From UBA1724 sp963611685 (GTDB taxonomy: Bacteria > Verrucomicrobiota > Lentisphaeria > Oligosphaerales > Oligosphaeraceae), in NCBI GenBank assembly GCA_963611685.1, contig CAVDSU010000030.1:1-19054 (forward strand): 19,054 bases of DNA, written 5' to 3'. Shown piece after piece: positions 1 to 7,473 of this stretch. Under the pieces are notes generated by a model. That model worked only from the letters and a program-made list of their open reading frames with translations. It searched no databases and was not told the DNA's origin. Each line of letters opens with the position of its first letter. The first letter of the stretch is position 1. The position numbers and the translations under genes were made by a program.

Positions 1-8
1 CGCCCGCG

Positions 9-1619
9 CTACGGCAGCATCCAGTCGTGGTAGAAGCCGTGTTTTTGGAGAGTGGGGGTAGTGAGGAGATAGTCTCCGGGGGCGTCCTTCAGGATATTCT
101 CCACTGCGGCATTGACGGCCTGGTCGCTGTCGTTTGCGACGGCGACCAGGGCGAGGGTCCCGGGACCGAACTTATCGGCGGGCGAGAGCGTGAGTGCGCA
201 GAGCAATTCATTCGTGCGTTCCTCAGGTGGGAGCACCTGGAAGAGTCGTCGCAGGAAGGAGGGATCATCGGAGAGCAGCTCCTCCGTCAGGCGATTTTCT
301 GCAGGGGAGCCCAGCAGAAGCACATTCCGCCCTTCCAGATCGGAGGCAGAGACCTGCGTGTCCTTGCGGACCAAAAGCGCCTTCCCCGTACGCTTCTCCC
401 ATTCCTGGGAGAGTCGTTCCGCGGCATGATGCCAGAGCGCCTCGCGTCCATCCCGGAGCGTGCCCGTCACCACCACCACGGGACGACGGAAGAGATTCCG
501 GAGTCCGCCGGGAGGCGCGGTCTCTCCCAGGCGTGCTTCGGGATTCCGGGATTCGGCGGTCCATTTTCCCGTAGAGGGCTCCCGTGCGATGCGGAGCCAT
601 CCGCGGTGGGAAGAGAGGAAGAGCGTCTGGTTTTGGATTTCCAGGCGGATGGGTCGTCCCTGCGGGAATGCCTCGTCGTCGGTCTGGAGCGCGAACGAGC
701 GGAGATTTCCGACGCCCACGCGGATGGCGGCCCACCCCCGGGAATCCAGTTCCCGGGATGCCTGGAGGGTGGCGGGGAAGGCGGGATTCTGGCGGGCCTC
801 GCCGCGGATCCATGCCTCGGGGAAGGCCTCTCCGGGAGGGCATTCCCAGACGACGTCATCCCGGAGGGAGTTCTGGGACGAAAGCCACGCGAAGGCGGAA
901 AGAAGGACCTCCTCTTCCTGGGGGAGCCCCAAAAGCGCGGTCGGGCAGCGGAAGCGCGCATTGGCGTCGCCCGGGGCGTCCTCCATGCGCTCCTTGAGTT
1001 CCAGGGCGGCGGCCGGGGGTTGCGGGCAGCGGGAGAGATCCAGCCAGAGGGAGAGGTTCCGGAGATTGCGCAAAGGAAGCCCCTTCAGGGGGAAGTCGTC
1101 CTCCGCCTGGAAGACCAGGAATGCGCCGGCCAGCGAAAGCGCCTCGCGGCACGCGAAAGCCAGTCCGGAGTATCCGCGTCCCGCCACATAGACCCGCTCC
1201 TCTTCCACAGGAAGATTCTCCCGGAGGAATTCCTCCGCATCCCGGAAGTCCTGCTGCAGGAGCCACTGCGGGCATTCCGCGGGTCGACTAGACTCCAATC
1301 GCGCCACCAGCGCGTGTCCCATGGGCGGCGTCTGGGGGAATGGCGTGCCGGGGAGCACCAGGATCAGCGGACGGGAATGCGCGTTGTCGTAGCCCTCGGG
1401 ACAATAGAGCGAGATGCGCAGCGCCATGCCGTCTGCCGAAGAACGGCACTGCATCGCCTTCCGGGAGAGGCCGCCCTCCCCCTGGAAAGCCCCGTCAGAC
1501 GCAGCGGACGACTCCCCGCCGCCACACCCCCATAATAGCATCAACGACAGCGCCAGCAGCAACGCGACAATCCCCCCCGGGAAAGCGCGACGCGTCCGGC
1601 ACCAGTCCTTGCGATTCAC
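9..1619 (-). CDS. Lipoprotein with a degenerate alpha/beta-hydrolase (esterase/peptidase-like) domain
   Basis: This 536-residue protein begins with a basic n-region, a hydrophobic stretch (about 17-30) and a lipobox-like LWGC ending at Cys32, so it is probably lipid-anchored in the envelope. Residues about 68-165 look like the start of an alpha/beta-hydrolase fold: a PLILVLPGT strand-turn near 84-92 and a nucleophile-elbow-like VYVAGRGYSG at 143-152. The expected GxSxG is not intact: Gly149 sits where the serine should be and Ser151 is displaced. A region around 379-450 (VVVVTGTLRDG, then NVLLLGSPAENRL) resembles the second domain of large hydrolases from related phyla. The start is GTG, overlapping the upstream TGA as GTGA, with AGGAGG 7 bases upstream. 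It is last of the leftward gene set. Catalytic activity is doubtful. It could be a binding or structural relative, and the substrate is unknown. Confidence 0.8.
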   Translation of the reverse strand: MNRKDWCRTRRAFPGGIVALLLALSLMLLWGCGGGESSAASDGAFQGEGGLSRKAMQCRSSADGMALRISLYCPEGYDNAHSRPLILVLPGTPFPQTPPMGHALVARLESSRPAECPQWLLQQDFRDAEEFLRENLPVEEERVYVAGRGYSGLAFACREALSLAGAFLVFQAEDDFPLKGLPLRNLRNLSLWLDLSRCPQPPAAALELKERMEDAPGDANARFRCPTALLGLPQEEEVLLSAFAWLSSQNSLRDDVVWECPPGEAFPEAWIRGEARQNPAFPATLQASRELDSRGWAAIRVGVGNLRSFALQTDDEAFPQGRPIRLEIQNQTLFLSSHRGWLRIAREPSTGKWTAESRNPEARLGETAPPGGLRNLFRRPVVVVTGTLRDGREALWHHAAERLSQEWEKRTGKALLVRKDTQVSASDLEGRNVLLLGSPAENRLTEELLSDDPSFLRRLFQVLPPEERTNELLCALTLSPADKFGPGTLALVAVANDSDQAVNAAVENILKDAPGDYLLTTPTLQKHGFYHDWMLP

Positions 1620-2491
1620 CGGGACGCCTCCTCATTCTCGGAAGAAGAGCCCACGATTTTCTCGTCCTCCGAGAACTCCGGGAATTCTGCAGAGGCATTC
1701 TCCTCGGGCTCCGGGGTGTCTTCCGCCTTCTGCCCGCGCAGCCACAGCACGAAGTGGCGGAGCTTCGCCAGCGCGGCGATTCCGAGCGTCAGGAGGATCA
1801 GCGTCCAGAGGAAGACCTGTAGCACCCGGCTCCCCAGATACTGCTGAATGCGGTCCGCGGCATATCCCCACGCGGCGATCGAGGCGATGGAGGCGGTGAC
1901 CACGGTGGCCACGCTCCCCCAGAGACGGAGCCCCACGAAGCGCGCCAGGAGCGATCCCACCACGGGGCCCGTCATGGGAATCGGGATGAAGACGAAGACG
2001 AAGATCCCGGGGACTCCGAAGCGCGCCCACGCCTTCTTCTGGCGCTTGGCGTCGCTCTGGAGGCTATGGAAGTGCCTCTGCAGGAAGGGCAGATGGAAGA
2101 CCTTCCGGCAGGAGAGACCGAAGGCCGCATTGAAGAGGCAGATGATGCAGGCAGTCAGGACGCTGTTGAAGACCACGTTCTGCAGGAAGCTAAAGCACTC
2201 CACGTGCTTGGCGCCCTCCACAGCGCCCATGGGGGCGCCCAGCACAAAATGGGAGGTCACCACCTTCAGCAGCACCTTCCCCAAATGGGGATTGAAGGCG
2301 CTGCAGAAGAGCACCGTGAAGAGGCAAATCAGCCCCAGCCCCACGCCGAGCCACAGCGCCCAGAACTCCGGGATGTCCTGGAGTCGCGGAGCAGCAGGCG
2401 AAGGCGCCTCGGCGTTCGCCTCAGGCGAAGGCGCCTCGGCGTTCGCCTCGGCGGCCCTGGAGACCATTTTTTCGGAGGCGGGGTCGGTCAC
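1616..2491 (-). CDS. Multi-pass membrane protein of the PF06695 type (putative small multidrug export family)
   Basis: This 291-residue inner-membrane protein has hydrophobic segments near 44-66, 105-125, 158-185, 192-210 and 224-243. The stretch RFGVPGIFVFVFIPIPMTGP (157-176) matches the hallmark of the family annotated 'putative small multidrug export protein', whose substrate is not firmly known. The N-terminus carries two tandem EANAEAPSP units (15-32), and the C-terminus is an acidic, low-complexity tail (about 256-290). The GTG start overlaps the hotdog gene's TGA as GTGA, which suggests translational coupling. An in-frame ATG at 2467 would drop the first eight residues but has no clear ribosome site. 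The export role is family-level only; no direct substrate evidence is visible. Confidence 0.75.
   Translation of the reverse strand: MTDPASEKMVSRAAEANAEAPSPEANAEAPSPAAPRLQDIPEFWALWLGVGLGLICLFTVLFCSAFNPHLGKVLLKVVTSHFVLGAPMGAVEGAKHVECFSFLQNVVFNSVLTACIICLFNAAFGLSCRKVFHLPFLQRHFHSLQSDAKRQKKAWARFGVPGIFVFVFIPIPMTGPVVGSLLARFVGLRLWGSVATVVTASIASIAAWGYAADRIQQYLGSRVLQVFLWTLILLTLGIAALAKLRHFVLWLRGQKAEDTPEPEENASAEFPEFSEDEKIVGSSSENEEASR
1627..1632 (-). promoter_or_regulatory. Shine-Dalgarno site for the lipoprotein GTG start
   Basis: AGGAGG on the minus strand lies 7 bases before the GTG at 1617-1619. It supports GTG as the true start even though it overlaps the stop of the upstream gene. Confidence 0.75.
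2396..2449 (-). repeat. Two perfect 27-bp tandem repeats inside the PF06695-type gene
   Basis: Units 2396-2422 and 2423-2449 are identical and encode EANAEAPSP twice, in frame. They form a flexible Ala/Pro/Glu linker before the first membrane segment. Copy number could vary by slippage without breaking the frame. Confidence 0.95.
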
Positions 2492-3438
2492 TTCAGGGAA
2501 TCCATCAGAATGAACTTCATGGCGCAGTCGGCGATCTTCTGGTCGTCAACCCAGATCTCGCCGGCGGCGACGCCGGCGCGTCCGCCAATATCGCAGTGTC
2601 CGGCGATCACCAGCTGGTCGCCGGCCTTGGCGTGCTGGTAGAAGTGCGCGGAGTCGATGCCCAGGAAGATCCCCAGCTTTCCGGCATTTCCGGGCTGCGA
2701 GAGGATGTGTGCGCATCCCAGCTGTGCGGCGGCCTCGAGCATGAGGGGGAAGGGATAGACGCCCTTGGGGGCGCCCAGGACCATGGCGTCGCAGGAGCTC
2801 AGGTTCTTGCAGCCGTAGATCTTCTCGCGGTCGCCCTCGCCGATGTCCACGGCCTTGTCCAGGAGCAGGAAGGGCGGGCGGTGGGGGAGGATCTTCATGA
2901 GGCCGGCCACGTCGGTCACCACGCCATTTGCCAGCGCCTCGGCGAAGGGGCTCGCCGGGCGTTCCTTGATGCAGCGGGGGTGCTCGTAGTCGGCGGTGTT
3001 CACGCGCGCCAGCAGGAGGGTTCCTGCGGAAGAGAGCCCCGCGGCGGTGGAGCAGCTCACCTGGAACTCCGCCTCGCCGTCCACACGGCGCTCCAGCAGC
3101 TGCGCCTGCACCTGCATGATGTCGCCGGGCATCACCGGCTTGCGGAACTTCAGGCGACGGACCTCCCGCAGCACGATCTGCGTGCCGCCCATGGCGGGGA
3201 TGGTCTCCTGGAAGAGAAGCCGCGCCAGCTGGACCATGGCGGAGACCTGCAGCACTCCGGGGAGGATGGGCTGTCCGGGGAAGTGCCCCTGGAAGACCGC
3301 CTCGCCCATGGAGACCGCCTTGCGGCCCAGCGCCACGTCGCTGTCGTCGTCGAGCTCCGCCAAATCCAGCATGAGCATGGGCGCGGTGGTCTCGAGGATC
3401 TGGGAAATCTGCTGATGGGTATAGGTATGGATGGACAT
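2488..3438 (-). CDS. Fused double-hotdog FabZ/FabA-like (3R)-hydroxyacyl-ACP dehydratase
   Basis: This 316-residue protein is two FabZ-like hotdog domains in tandem, about twice the usual FabZ length. Domain 1 (about 1-150) has the classical GHFPGQPILPG loop with His52, but Ser66 stands where the catalytic Glu should be (His+14). Domain 2 (about 176-316) starts with ILPHRPPFLLLD and keeps Glu235 in PLMLEAAAQ, but has lost the His loop, which reads GAPKGVYPF. In FabZ and FabA the His and the acidic residue of one active site come from opposite subunits. The pattern therefore predicts one composite site (His52 + Glu235) and one dead site. A role in fatty-acid or lipid synthesis is likely; the exact acyl substrate is unknown. 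The ATG has an AGGAG ribosome site upstream. The gene follows the 242-residue membrane protein by 29 bases and overlaps the next gene. Confidence 0.88.
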   Translation of the reverse strand: MSIHTYTHQQISQILETTAPMLMLDLAELDDDSDVALGRKAVSMGEAVFQGHFPGQPILPGVLQVSAMVQLARLLFQETIPAMGGTQIVLREVRRLKFRKPVMPGDIMQVQAQLLERRVDGEAEFQVSCSTAAGLSSAGTLLLARVNTADYEHPRCIKERPASPFAEALANGVVTDVAGLMKILPHRPPFLLLDKAVDIGEGDREKIYGCKNLSSCDAMVLGAPKGVYPFPLMLEAAAQLGCAHILSQPGNAGKLGIFLGIDSAHFYQHAKAGDQLVIAGHCDIGGRAGVAAGEIWVDDQKIADCAMKFILMDSLK

Positions 3439-3467
3439 CTTCCGTTTCTCCTAGAAAAGAGTGCGTG

Positions 3468-4196
3468 CTATCCTCTGGTGGGATTCACCATGCGGGGATC
3501 GGAAAGGGAGGGGATGTTCTCGAATTTCTCGCGGTTGCGCTCTTCCTCCAGCTGGAACTTGTCCTTCTTGGGCTGGGGAATGGTGACCGACAGGGGATGC
3601 TGCGCCTCGGGATACAGCGCATTCCAAGCCTGGGAGACCGCCTTCGCCAGGAGCTCCGCGTCCAAAGAGCGGTCCTTCAGACTCACGGCGGTGACCGAGC
3701 CATCCTCCGCCTTGCACTCCAGGGACTCCTGGCCGTTGATGGTGCACGCGAAGGGAAGCATCTTTCCGGGCGTGGCATTGAGGGAGATCGTCAACTGCAC
3801 CTCGCTGGGCTTCCACCACTGCGCGGTATGCGCCACATAGAGATACTGGGGAGGCAACGCCTCCTCCGACGGCCCCTGGACGGCGATCTTCATGCGGGCG
3901 GAATCCAGCCCAATCACCGTCACCTGGGTCTTGGAGGCCTCCGCCTCCTGGCGCTCCTCCTCCAGACGCGCCGCCTCCGCGGCCGCACGCAGGGAACGCA
4001 CCACGAAGAACCCCCCGATGGCCACCACCACCAACAGCGGAATCACAATGCAGAGCATCAGCCGACGGCGGCCGGCCGCCTGCGCCTTGTCGAAGGCCTT
4101 CGCCTCCGCCACCGTACAACGGCTGCGTGTCTCGTCTCCGAAGAGGGAAAGCGTGTCCCGTTTCTGGAAGTCATTGTAGTCGTCTTTCTTGGACAT
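3468..4196 (-). CDS. Hypothetical single-pass membrane protein
   Basis: This 242-residue protein matches no family I can name. It has a polar cytoplasmic N-terminus (1-43), a basic RRR anchor, one membrane helix (about 46-67), then a charged Ala/Glu/Arg helix that could be a coiled coil (68-90), and a globular C-terminal region of about 150 residues with several beta-like strands. The C-terminus is probably extracytoplasmic. The chosen ATG at 4196 has GGAGG 10 bases upstream. A longer in-frame start at 4244 is possible but places the ribosome site inside the gene and adds an unlikely Cys/His-containing leader. It lies 118 bases downstream of potC, with no clear terminator between, and 29 bases upstream of the hotdog gene. 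No function is assigned. Confidence 0.75.
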   Translation of the reverse strand: MSKKDDYNDFQKRDTLSLFGDETRSRCTVAEAKAFDKAQAAGRRRLMLCIVIPLLVVVAIGGFFVVRSLRAAAEAARLEEERQEAEASKTQVTVIGLDSARMKIAVQGPSEEALPPQYLYVAHTAQWWKPSEVQLTISLNATPGKMLPFACTINGQESLECKAEDGSVTAVSLKDRSLDAELLAKAVSQAWNALYPEAQHPLSVTIPQPKKDKFQLEEERNREKFENIPSLSDPRMVNPTRG

Positions 4197-4314
4197 ATTC
4201 GAATATCCTCCGTGGCTGTTCTCGACGCACCGTCCCTCCCGCATGGGGGAAGAGCCGTGCGCCGTCTCTTGTCTCGAAAATGAAGAAATGCCGTCTGCGC
4301 CCGCCGGCTCCTGC

Positions 4315-5103
4315 CTACCCCGCGTTCCTCTGGCTACGCTTGAGGATCATCTGGCATCCCAGGATGACCAGGAAGGTAATGGCCAGCAGGAGTGTGGAGA
4401 GCGCATTGATCATGGTCATGGATCCCCGCTTGATCATTCCCTGGATCTGGATCGGCAAGGTGGTGGTGCCGGGGCCATTGACGAAGAAGGTGATGACGAA
4501 GTCGTCAATGGAGAGGGTGAATGCGAGCAGTCCGCCGGCGAAGATGCCGGGAAGGATGATGGGCACCAGGACCTTCCAGGTGGACTGCCACCGGTTGGCG
4601 CCCAGGTCTCGGGCGGCCTCCAGGATGGTCATGTCGAAGTCCTGGAGGCGGGAGAGGACCGCCATGGCCACGTAGCTGGTGCAGAAGGTCACGTGGGCCA
4701 GCACGATGGTCCCCAGCCCCAGCTGCACCTTCACCGCAATGAAGAAGATCAGCAGGCTGATGCCGATGAGGATCTCGGGGACCACCAGCGGCGTGTAGAT
4801 GAGGCAGTAGTGGAAGTCCTGCAGCCGGCTCTTGTACTTATGGAGCGCGAAGGCCGCGCAGGTCCCCAGGAAGGTGGAGATGGCGGTGGAGATAGTCGCG
4901 ACGATGAGGGTATTGGTGAGGGCCCGCCAGATGTCGCGTCCCTTGAAGGAGAAGAGCTCCTGGTACCATCGCAGGGTGAATCCCATCCAGGTGGTGCCCT
5001 GTCGGTTGGCATTGAAGGAGTTGATGACCAAAAGCAGGATGGGCACGTAGAAGAAGAGGAGCACCATCCAGGTCAGGAATCCGGGAAAATGGCTTCTGCG
5101 CAT
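4315..5103 (-). CDS. potC: Spermidine/putrescine-type ABC transporter permease PotC
   Basis: This 262-residue inner-membrane permease has about six membrane segments. It contains the EAA loop that docks the ATPase (EAARDLGANRWQSTWKVLVP, from 162) and the PotC-typical SIDDFVITFFVNGPGTTTLP (198-217). It pairs with PotB to form the channel for polyamines energised by PotA. The ATG lies one base after the potB stop, with a strong GGAGGTGG ribosome site inside the potB end. No PotD-like binding protein follows it. Polyamine specificity is inferred from the match to PotB/PotC; relatives in the same family carry other small cations or opine-like compounds. Confidence 0.9.
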   Translation of the reverse strand: MRRSHFPGFLTWMVLLFFYVPILLLVINSFNANRQGTTWMGFTLRWYQELFSFKGRDIWRALTNTLIVATISTAISTFLGTCAAFALHKYKSRLQDFHYCLIYTPLVVPEILIGISLLIFFIAVKVQLGLGTIVLAHVTFCTSYVAMAVLSRLQDFDMTILEAARDLGANRWQSTWKVLVPIILPGIFAGGLLAFTLSIDDFVITFFVNGPGTTTLPIQIQGMIKRGSMTMINALSTLLLAITFLVILGCQMILKRSQRNAG

Positions 5104-5104
5104 G

Positions 5105-5989
5105 CTAGACCACCTCCGTTGCGGGGCGGGCAGTGCCGTCCGGCTGCTTCTTGCCCTTGAGGAAGTAGAGCAGCGGCAGGAACATCACCAGCGTCAACAC
5201 CGCGGAGAGCGCCGCGGCGGCGGGGATGTTCCGGCTCTCCAGGGCCAGCTGCCCAATGACGTTTCCGATCATCATGGAGTCCTTTCCGCCAACCATCTGC
5301 GGAATCACATAGGAGCCGATGCTGGGAATCAGGACCATCAGGCATGCGGAGAGGAGCCCGTCGGCGATGCCGGGCACGAAGATGCGGCAGAAGGCCGTCA
5401 GGCGCGTGGCGCCCAGGTCCATGGCCGCCTCGAGGAGCGAAAAGTCGAATTTTTCGGCGGCGGCGTAGAGGGGCAGGATTGCGAAGGGCAGCTCCGTGTA
5501 GATCATGACCAGCAGGACGGCCTCCGGGCGGTAGAGGAGCATGGCGTCGGGCGAGACGACATGGCACCATACCAGGAAGTGCTTCAGGAAGCCATCGGGG
5601 TGGAGCACCGACTTCCAGGCGAAGATTCGGATCAGGAAGTTCGTCCAGAAGGGAATGATGGTCAACAGGAGCACCAGGTCGCGCACCTTCGGCGAGACCC
5701 GCGCGATGTAGTATGCCACCGGCACCGAGATTGCGAGGGTGAGCACGGTGCACGCCACGCTCATCCAGATCGTGCGCCAGATGATGGAGGGGTAGTTGGG
5801 ATAGCTGAGGGAGCGGATGGTCTCCAGAGTCCACTCGTCGCCAATTCCGCCGAACTCCCCGCGGCTGCGGAAGGAGATGGCGAAGATGATGAGTGTGGGC
5901 AGCAGGAAAAAGACCGCCATCCACAGCAGGGAGGGCGCGGTCACGGCGAGCTCTCCCAGGGCGCGCCGGCGCATCTCCCGGGGAGTCAT
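5105..5989 (-). CDS. potB: Spermidine/putrescine-type ABC transporter permease PotB
   Basis: This 294-residue inner-membrane permease has the family's usual layout: a first membrane helix at about 18-40, a periplasmic stretch with DEWTLETIRSL, and further helices. The PotB-like TIIPFWTNFLIRIFAWKSVL (110-129) precedes the EAA loop LLEAAMDLGATRLTAFCRIF (185-204). IPSIGSYVIPQMVGG, near 226-240, is also typical of PotB. The ATG overlaps the potA TGA as ATGA (5986-5989), with AGGAGG 7-8 bases upstream, so it is translated from the potA message. It forms the membrane channel with PotC. Confidence 0.92.
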   Translation of the reverse strand: MTPREMRRRALGELAVTAPSLLWMAVFFLLPTLIIFAISFRSRGEFGGIGDEWTLETIRSLSYPNYPSIIWRTIWMSVACTVLTLAISVPVAYYIARVSPKVRDLVLLLTIIPFWTNFLIRIFAWKSVLHPDGFLKHFLVWCHVVSPDAMLLYRPEAVLLVMIYTELPFAILPLYAAAEKFDFSLLEAAMDLGATRLTAFCRIFVPGIADGLLSACLMVLIPSIGSYVIPQMVGGKDSMMIGNVIGQLALESRNIPAAAALSAVLTLVMFLPLLYFLKGKKQPDGTARPATEVV

Positions 5990-7221
5990 GGCTTCGCCTC
6001 CTGGGAGAGCTCCTCGCGGGACTCCTCCTGGCGGGCGGACTCGCTCTCCGACTCCTGGACGCCGGGTTCCTCCTCGCCGGGCGTCTGGGGCGGCATCTGC
6101 AACAGGTCCTCGTCCTTCTCGCTATACTGCTCCAGCATGAAGCCGTCGTCGGACTGCCAGGAGATGAAGACCTTGTCCCCCCAGGTAATGGGGCGCTCGT
6201 CCAGCATGAAGCGGTTGTGCTGGCGCGTCACGGCCACGCGCCAATCGGGGGCGATGCTGACCCAGTAGCGGGTGTGGTCGCCCTGGTAGACGATGTCCTC
6301 CACCGTGGCGGGAAGAACATTCTGCTTGGGGCCCGTGCGGGGGCGGTCCAGGGAAATCGAGAACTTCTCGGGGCGGATGGAGACATGGACCAGGTCGCCC
6401 TTGGAGCGCTTCTTGTCGTTGAAGCACAACAGCGGCGGCAGGTCGGGCACCGAGAGCCAGCAGTATTCGGAGTCCACCACCTCGCTGATGCGGCCGTCGA
6501 AGAAGTTCGTGTCCCCGATGAAGGCGGCCACGAAGCTGGTGCGGGGCGCCTCGTAGATCTCGGCGGGAGTGCCCACCTGCTCCACGCGGCCGTTGTGCAT
6601 GACGGCGATGTGGTCGGAGATGCTCATGGCCTCGTTCTGGTCATGGGTCACATAGAGGAAGGTGATGCCGACCTCGTCGTGGATCAGGGAGAGCTCCAGG
6701 CTCATGCGCTGGCGCAGCTTCAGGTCCAGCGCCGCCAACGGCTCGTCGAGCAACAGCACGCGGGGCTTCATGATCAGCGCGCGCGCGATGGCGGTGCGCT
6801 GCTTCTGTCCGCCGGAGATCTGGTTGGGCTTCTTGTCGGCGCAGGACTCCATCTGGATCATCGCCAGCATCTTGTCCACCTCCGCGTCGATCTCCTTCTT
6901 GGGGCGGCGCTGGAGCTTCAGGCCGAAGCCGATATTCTCCCTCACCGTCATGTGGGGGAAGAGGGCATAGTTTTGGAAGACGGTGTTCACCTTCCGCACA
7001 TTGGGCAGCTGCTCCGTGATGTCTTCTCCATCCAGGAGAATCCGCCCACTGTCCGGCGTATCGAATCCGGCCAGCATGCGCAAAAGCGTGGTCTTCCCGC
7101 AGCCGCTGGGGCCCAGGATGGAGAAGATCTCTCCGCGACGAATGGTTAGGGTGACGTCGTCAACCGCTTTCAGGGAACCGTATGACCGAGTCACACGATC
7201 GAACTTCAGAAATTCTTCCAA
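5986..7221 (-). CDS. potA: Spermidine/putrescine-type ABC transporter ATP-binding protein PotA
   Basis: This 411-residue ATPase drives the PotB/PotC importer. Visible motifs are Walker A GPSGCGKTT (37-45), the Q-loop VFQNYALFPH (81-90), the signature ISGGQKQR (135-142), Walker B VLLLDEP (155-161) and the switch His in VTHDQNEAM. A C-terminal TOBE-like regulatory domain spans about 245-370. The last 45 or so residues are an acidic Glu/Ser-rich tail absent from typical PotA, which is about 30-40 residues shorter. The start is TTG with AAGGAA nine bases upstream; no in-frame ATG fits the domain start. It is first in the leftward set and overlaps potB by four bases. Confidence 0.92.
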   Translation of the reverse strand: MEEFLKFDRVTRSYGSLKAVDDVTLTIRRGEIFSILGPSGCGKTTLLRMLAGFDTPDSGRILLDGEDITEQLPNVRKVNTVFQNYALFPHMTVRENIGFGLKLQRRPKKEIDAEVDKMLAMIQMESCADKKPNQISGGQKQRTAIARALIMKPRVLLLDEPLAALDLKLRQRMSLELSLIHDEVGITFLYVTHDQNEAMSISDHIAVMHNGRVEQVGTPAEIYEAPRTSFVAAFIGDTNFFDGRISEVVDSEYCWLSVPDLPPLLCFNDKKRSKGDLVHVSIRPEKFSISLDRPRTGPKQNVLPATVEDIVYQGDHTRYWVSIAPDWRVAVTRQHNRFMLDERPITWGDKVFISWQSDDGFMLEQYSEKDEDLLQMPPQTPGEEEPGVQESESESARQEESREELSQEAKP

Positions 7222-7230
7222 CTCAACCGT

Positions 7231-7236
7231 TTCCTT
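7231..7236 (-). promoter_or_regulatory. Shine-Dalgarno site for the potA TTG start
   Basis: AAGGAA on the minus strand lies nine bases before TTG at 7219-7221. The TTG is the only start consistent with the N-terminus of the ATPase domain, so this site helps fix it. Confidence 0.6.
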
Positions 7237-7374
7237 AAGTTGCGTCAGCAGCGCTGAGAGTGGCTATCACGCCCAGAAGAGCCGCCCCCAAGAAGCGGCT
7301 TCCGGCGAAGAAAATAATATAGCCCTGCCCCCATAGAGAGGCCCCCAAAACGCAATAGAATTGGCGTCATCGAC

Positions 7375-7408
7375 AGGCGACCGTGGGACGGCGAGGCGAC
7401 CGTGGGAC
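7375..7408 (+). repeat. Pair of 15-bp direct repeats in the divergent region
   Basis: AGGCGACCGTGGGAC occurs at 7375-7389 and again at 7394-7408, a 19-base period (roughly two helical turns). It could be a paired operator or a small tandem duplication. Confidence 0.8.
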
Positions 7409-7413
7409 AGCGC

Positions 7414-7436
7414 GGCGGGGCTACATTAACCCCGCC
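7414..7436 (+). promoter_or_regulatory. GC-rich hairpin in the leader of the GH42-like gene
   Basis: GGCGGGG (7414-7420) pairs with CCCCGCC (7430-7436) around a 9-base loop and is followed by TTTCCTTTCC. The shape resembles a weak intrinsic terminator or an attenuator 38 bases before the ATG. Its function is not shown. Confidence 0.4.
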
Positions 7437-7473
7437 TTTCCTTTCCTCAAAAAACCACCCTACGCCCCCCCCC

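Larger units (their letters stand above)
7222..7473. promoter_or_regulatory. Divergent intergenic region between potA and the GH42-like gene
   Basis: Promoters for both flanking transcription units should lie here, but I cannot identify a convincing -35/-10 pair. An AT-rich island around 7308-7320 could supply a -10 for potA. A 6-bp inverted repeat (AGCCGC at 7280-7285, GCGGCT at 7295-7300) sits in the potA leader. Direct repeats and a hairpin lie towards the rightward gene and are listed separately. A run of nine C (7465-7473) touches the ATG of the rightward gene, which has no purine-rich ribosome site. Confidence 0.5.

Noticed and set aside
27..1535. A 502-codon plus-strand open frame opposite the lipoprotein
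   Set aside because: The minus frame has a lipobox, a GTGA overlap and a strong ribosome site; the plus frame has none of these.
7300..7330. A sigma-70 promoter for potA
   Set aside because: TATATT on the minus strand could be a -10, but no acceptable -35 lies at the right distance.
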